DNA of 64,000 nt from contig NZ_BDCC01000062.1 of assembly GCF_001613305.1 (NCBI RefSeq), positions 1 to 64,000 on the forward strand, written 5' to 3'. The notes under the pieces were generated by a model. It worked only from the letters and a program-made list of their open reading frames with translations. It did no database searches and was not told the origin of the DNA. Of the stretch, positions 61,241 to 64,000 are shown in pieces. The stretch is from Nocardia vaccinii NBRC 15922. Lineage in GTDB: Bacteria; Actinomycetota; Actinomycetes; Mycobacteriales; Mycobacteriaceae. The position numbers and the translations under genes are program-made. The stretch's first letter is position 1, and every line of letters begins with the position of its first letter.

Positions 61241-61261
61241 TGGATCTGTATTACAGGTCCA
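61241..61261. promoter_or_regulatory. GntR/MocR-like operator before the YczE-like gene
   Basis: TGGATCTGTA-T-TACAGGTCCA is a 21-bp dyad with one mismatched pair. GTCCAGTA also recurs in direct orientation at 61224-61231 and 61257-61264. Combined direct and inverted repeats are typical of MocR-type GntR regulators, which are often linked to YczE-family genes. No such regulator gene lies in the window. Confidence 0.5.
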
Positions 61262-61283
61262 GTAGTGGGGCAGGCTGGAGCAC

Positions 61284-61907
61284 ATGCTGTTTCGCCGCCT
61301 GCTCGCGCTCTACACCGGATTGTGGATGTACGGCTTCTCGATGGCCGTGATGATCCGGGCCGGGCTCGGCCTGGATCCGTGGGACGTATTCCACCAGGGT
61401 GTGACCCGGCATGTGCCGGTCAGCTTCGGTACCGTGACGGCGCTGACCGGCATCGCGGTACTCCTGGCCTGGATTCCGCTGCGGCAGCGGCCGGGGCTGG
61501 GCACGGTGAGCAACGTCGTGGTGATCGCCGTCGCGGTGGACAACGCCCTGGACTGGCTGCCGCATCCGCACCATCCGGCGGTGCAGATCGCCGCGATGAT
61601 CGCGGCCGTGGCGCTCAACGCGGTCGCCACCGTGCTCTACATCGGCGCGGGGATGGGGCCAGGTCCGCGTGATGGACTGATGACTGGTCTGGTGGCCCGC
61701 ACCGGCTGGTCTGTCTGGCCGATCCGCACCGGAATCGAAGCCACCGTCCTGCTGACCGGCTGGCTACTCGGCGGCAGTGTCGGCATCGGCACCGTCGTGT
61801 ACGCATTCGGCATCGGCCCCCTGATCCACCTGCTGATCCCGCTGACCCGTCGCGGACTCCCCGGTTTCGCTGTGCCGCAACGTGCACCCGTACCAGCGCC
61901 GGCCTGA
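61284..61907 (+). CDS. YczE/YitT-family membrane protein
   Basis: The 207-residue protein has five or six helices and the YczE features LDPWDVFHQGVT near the start and GAGMGPGPRDGLMTGLVART in the middle. It is preceded by GGAG. The family is often controlled by MocR regulators and is thought to act in transport of small compounds, but no function is proven. It is convergent with the pentapeptide-repeat gene. Confidence 0.85.
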   Translation: MLFRRLLALYTGLWMYGFSMAVMIRAGLGLDPWDVFHQGVTRHVPVSFGTVTALTGIAVLLAWIPLRQRPGLGTVSNVVVIAVAVDNALDWLPHPHHPAVQIAAMIAAVALNAVATVLYIGAGMGPGPRDGLMTGLVARTGWSVWPIRTGIEATVLLTGWLLGGSVGIGTVVYAFGIGPLIHLLIPLTRRGLPGFAVPQRAPVPAPA

Positions 61908-61914
61908 CCGGCGC
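61896..61914. terminator. Bidirectional terminator between convergent genes
   Basis: GCGCCGG (61896-61902) and CCGGCGC (61908-61914) form a perfect stem around CCTGA, which holds the stop codon of the YczE-like gene. The pentapeptide gene ends 22 bases further on, so the hairpin can serve both. Confidence 0.6.
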
Positions 61915-61935
61915 ACCGCTGAATCCTTCGGCGAA

Positions 61936-62583
61936 TCAGTTGTCGCGCACCGTGATTCCCGCCGCACGCGCGAAAGCGGGGGCAAGGTCCAACAGTTGCG
62001 GCGTACTCACCGTCGCGCCTCGAAGCGAATCGATTCCGGCGGTGAGATCCAGGGTCGTCGCGCCGCGCAGATCGACATCGTGCAGGCTCGCGCCGTGCAG
62101 GGTGATCCCGTCCATGCGGCTCCCCGGAAAACTCACCCGACGCAGCGTCGCCTCGCCGAAATCGGCGTCCCGCAGAACGCAATCGCTGAACGTCACATCC
62201 TGCAGGGAGGCATTGCGCAGGTTCACCGAATCGAATTTGCAGCCCTCGAACCGGACTCGCCGCAACTCGGCGCCCACGGCCTCCACGCCGGACAGCGCGC
62301 ATTCGACGAATTCGGAGTTCAGCCAACCACTCTGGCCCAGATTGGTGCCGATCCAACGCACTGCGCGCAACCAGACATCGTCGAACCGGCCGTACCGGAA
62401 CATGCCGCCGGTGAACTGGACCGTGGTCAGCGCGGACTCGTTGAACCGCACACCCCGCGCGTCGAGATCGGCGAAGTCGACGCCGTCGATGTGCACACTC
62501 TCGTAGTCGGAGTCGGGCTCGAGTTCCACCTGGAACGCTTCCAGAAAGCGAGCGTACGACAGATCGGCGAGTTCACGAGGCAT
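61936..62583 (-). CDS. Pentapeptide-repeat protein
   Basis: ATG at 62583 follows AAGG. The 215-residue protein has a run of A(D/N)LxF-type pentapeptides from about residue 30 to 185 (GVDFADLDARGVRFNES, NLRNASLQDVTFSDCVLRDA, ATLRRVSFPGSRMDG), forming a right-handed quadrilateral helix. Length is close to MfpA and Qnr, DNA mimics that protect gyrase. The repeats are less regular than in MfpA, so a gyrase link is only possible. It stands alone. Confidence 0.85.
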   Translation of the reverse strand: MPRELADLSYARFLEAFQVELEPDSDYESVHIDGVDFADLDARGVRFNESALTTVQFTGGMFRYGRFDDVWLRAVRWIGTNLGQSGWLNSEFVECALSGVEAVGAELRRVRFEGCKFDSVNLRNASLQDVTFSDCVLRDADFGEATLRRVSFPGSRMDGITLHGASLHDVDLRGATTLDLTAGIDSLRGATVSTPQLLDLAPAFARAAGITVRDN

Positions 62584-62821
62584 CCCGAACACCTTAGTAC
62601 TTCCGACGCGCCGCCCGTGGCCGCAACCTGCACACGACCGCCGTACCGCTCGCAGCGCGGACCGTAATCCCTGCTCACAGATTTCGCGAAGGTCGTTGCG
62701 GCGAGGTGGATCGCATGTCATCCCCGGATGACGCGGCGAGCCGGGCGCCAGAGGCGATGACGCACTGCCCGCGGTCCGGATGTCGACGGATCTCCGGGGC
62801 GATCGGCACGTTTTCGCCTGC

Positions 62822-63520
62822 TCAGTGCGGCGGCAGCGGGAACGGCATCGGAGGCAGCTGGATCGGCAGCTGCGGCAATTGCGGCAAGACCGGTGCCGGA
62901 GCCGGGGCGGGAGCGGGTGCGGGAGGCGGGGCCGGAGCCGGGGCGGGAGCGGGTACAGCACGCGGGGCGGGTGGCTGGGTGATGACCGGAGCCGGAGCCG
63001 GCTCGGACGGCGGCACGCGGACCGGGGCCTGCTGGACGGTATGCGGACGCGTCGGCACAACGGGTGCGGGCAAGGGCGGGGGTGCCTCGGTGGTCATTCG
63101 GCGCTGGGTCTGGCACAACCACGCCGGTCCCGGACCCACCACCCATTGCGCGACCAGGCCGTCGTGCGAGCAGTCCTCGCCGGCGCGATGAACCGAACTC
63201 ATGATTCCCGGCGGCGCACACACCCACCGGCCATCCCGCTGCTGCCATCGGGCGGCGATGTAATCGTGCGAGCAATCGTCCCCCTCCTGATGTGGTTTGC
63301 CCGCGCCCGGCACCCCCTCGGTTCGGACCACGGGCTGCGCGCTGGGCGAAACCGTCGTGTCGGCGGCCGTGGACCGCACGTCCTGCTGCGATCGGACGGC
63401 GAGCACACCGACCACCACCGCCACCGCGAGAACCGCCACGGCAGCCACCGCCATGTACTTACCGCCGTCGCGTTCGCCGTCCGACGGCTCGTTCTCCTGT
63501 CCGCTCTCGGGTGAAGCCAT
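62822..63520 (-). CDS. Membrane-anchored Pro-rich protein with duplicated CSHD motif
   Basis: ATG at 63520 follows AAAGG. The 232-residue protein has a short cytoplasmic start, one helix (about 22-42), and an external part with two related units: DDCSHDYIAARW...WVCAPP and EDCSHDGLVAQW...WLCQ. The C-terminal third is Pro/Ala-rich, ending PPMPFPLPPH, a likely wall-spanning spacer. The paired cysteines could form disulphides. I do not recognise a family. Confidence 0.65.
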   Translation of the reverse strand: MASPESGQENEPSDGERDGGKYMAVAAVAVLAVAVVVGVLAVRSQQDVRSTAADTTVSPSAQPVVRTEGVPGAGKPHQEGDDCSHDYIAARWQQRDGRWVCAPPGIMSSVHRAGEDCSHDGLVAQWVVGPGPAWLCQTQRRMTTEAPPPLPAPVVPTRPHTVQQAPVRVPPSEPAPAPVITQPPAPRAVPAPAPAPAPPPAPAPAPAPAPVLPQLPQLPIQLPPMPFPLPPH

Positions 63521-63636
63521 AGCCGGAACCTTTCGTCCACCAGTTGAACCGCTGATCGAAAGCCCACTTACCAGGCACGTTAACGAAGATCGCGGCACAG
63601 GGGACGGTCTGATCCGTATCTAGTTCGGATTGAGAC

Positions 63637-64000
63637 CTACGTGCGGCCGACGTCCAGATCCACGCGGACGGTCAGCAGATCGGTACCGACTGCCCCGACG
63701 ACGGCGCTGTTGTACCTGGGCAGCTCGCGCATGCGGGCCTTGGCGTCGTCCTCGGGCAGCGGGTGCGCGGTCCCGGTGTACCAGCGTCCGCGCAGCCGCA
63801 GCCGCACCCGGTTGTCGGCCTGGATATTGCGGATGTACTGGGACCGCTGACCGAATTCGGAAACGAACCAGAACGAATCGCCGCGCCGGGCCCCGCCGAT
63901 CGGCGTCTGCCGGGCCTGCCCACTGACGCGACCGGTGGTCTCGAGGACGGTCTGAATCGGCAGGCGGCGCAGAATCGGATTGCCGATATTTCGCTGGAAG
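63637..64000 (-). CDS. Deazaflavin (F420)-dependent nitroreductase family protein, 3' part
   Basis: This is the C-terminal 120 residues of a gene that leaves the window at the right edge. ETTGRVSGQARQTPIGG is the typical Ddn-family opening after the leader, followed by FWFVSEFGQRSQYIRNIQAD, where RNI and the preceding residues usually contact F420, and AHPLPEDDAK. Ddn-like enzymes reduce quinones or nitro compounds with reduced F420. Confidence 0.8.
   Translation of the reverse strand, partial: FQRNIGNPILRRLPIQTVLETTGRVSGQARQTPIGGARRGDSFWFVSEFGQRSQYIRNIQADNRVRLRLRGRWYTGTAHPLPEDDAKARMRELPRYNSAVVGAVGTDLLTVRVDLDVGRT

Noticed and set aside
1-64000. CRISPR array, tRNA, rRNA or complete insertion sequence
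   Set aside because: No regularly spaced repeats, cloverleaf-like sequences with GGTTCGA arms in context, or transposase motifs were found by reading.

Overview
The window is 64 kb of high-GC actinobacterial DNA. It most likely comes from a mycolic-acid producer of the Nocardia/Rhodococcus type. Reasons are a WhiB-type Fe-S regulator, a soluble acyl-ACP desaturase, a KasA/KasB-like ketosynthase beside a FadD32-like acyl-AMP ligase, an EthA-like monooxygenase, TIGR00027-type methyltransferases, an F420-type nitroreductase fragment, frequent GTG starts and 1-4 base stop/start overlaps. No rRNA, tRNA, CRISPR array or intact insertion sequence was seen. The genus is an inference from gene families.

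Layout. 1-8.2 kb (minus): a translationally coupled conjugation-type type IV secretion (T4SS) operon: TcpC-like protein, pilin-like membrane protein, PrgI/TcpE-like protein, VirB4-like ATPase, VirB6-like channel, an NlpC/P60-like protein without catalytic residues, and a Pro/Ala/Thr-rich protein that runs off the left edge. 8.2-13.3 kb: PAS-like sensor with two operator palindromes, ROK kinase, WhiB protein, a Gly-rich small protein, a methyltransferase and a small zinc-ribbon protein. 13.3-16.9 kb: accessory DNA of visibly lower GC with a PI3/4-kinase/HipA-like protein, its small partner, and a frameshifted methyltransferase. 17-20 kb: SnoaL-like protein divergent from a LuxR regulator whose frame has lost its stop, then an ArsR/SRPBCC pair. 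20-29.7 kb: membrane fatty-acid desaturase, glycosyltransferase-like protein, MarR-MFS-YceI operon (transporter fused to beta-sandwich domains), an unrecognised two-gene operon, and a short-chain dehydrogenase (SDR). 29.7-35 kb: acyl-AMP ligase, ketosynthase, acyl-ACP desaturase and a VIT1/CCC1 metal transporter. 35-42 kb: small enzymes, a fourfold-repeat membrane protein, TetR/SDR and AraC/monooxygenase divergent pairs with clear operators. 42-51.8 kb: a CoA-ester catabolic operon (two enoyl-CoA hydratases, NDP-forming acyl-CoA synthetase, NTF2-like protein), amino-acid permease, RpiR regulator, and a TetR-controlled dehydrogenase pair. 51.8-55.4 kb: an orphan gene behind a perfect LexA box, a YidC paralogue with a repeat-bearing membrane partner, and an esterase. 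55.4-64 kb: methyltransferase, DUF4184-like protein, second VIT1, saccharopine-dehydrogenase-like protein, AraC regulator, trpS, YczE-like protein, pentapeptide-repeat protein, a Pro-rich membrane protein and the nitroreductase fragment.

The strongest unexpected signal is the trpS leader (61056-61152). It holds a 12-codon open frame with adjacent Trp codons, followed by four segments that can fold as mutually exclusive 1:2/3:4 or 2:3 pairs. Segments 2 and 4 are identical 10-mers. This is a complete ribosome-mediated attenuator controlling a tryptophanyl-tRNA synthetase. Second-tier signals are the kinase-fold/partner pair, the LexA box on an orphan gene, a 46-bp inverted repeat, paired RpiR-like operators, and several enzymes that have lost signature catalytic residues.
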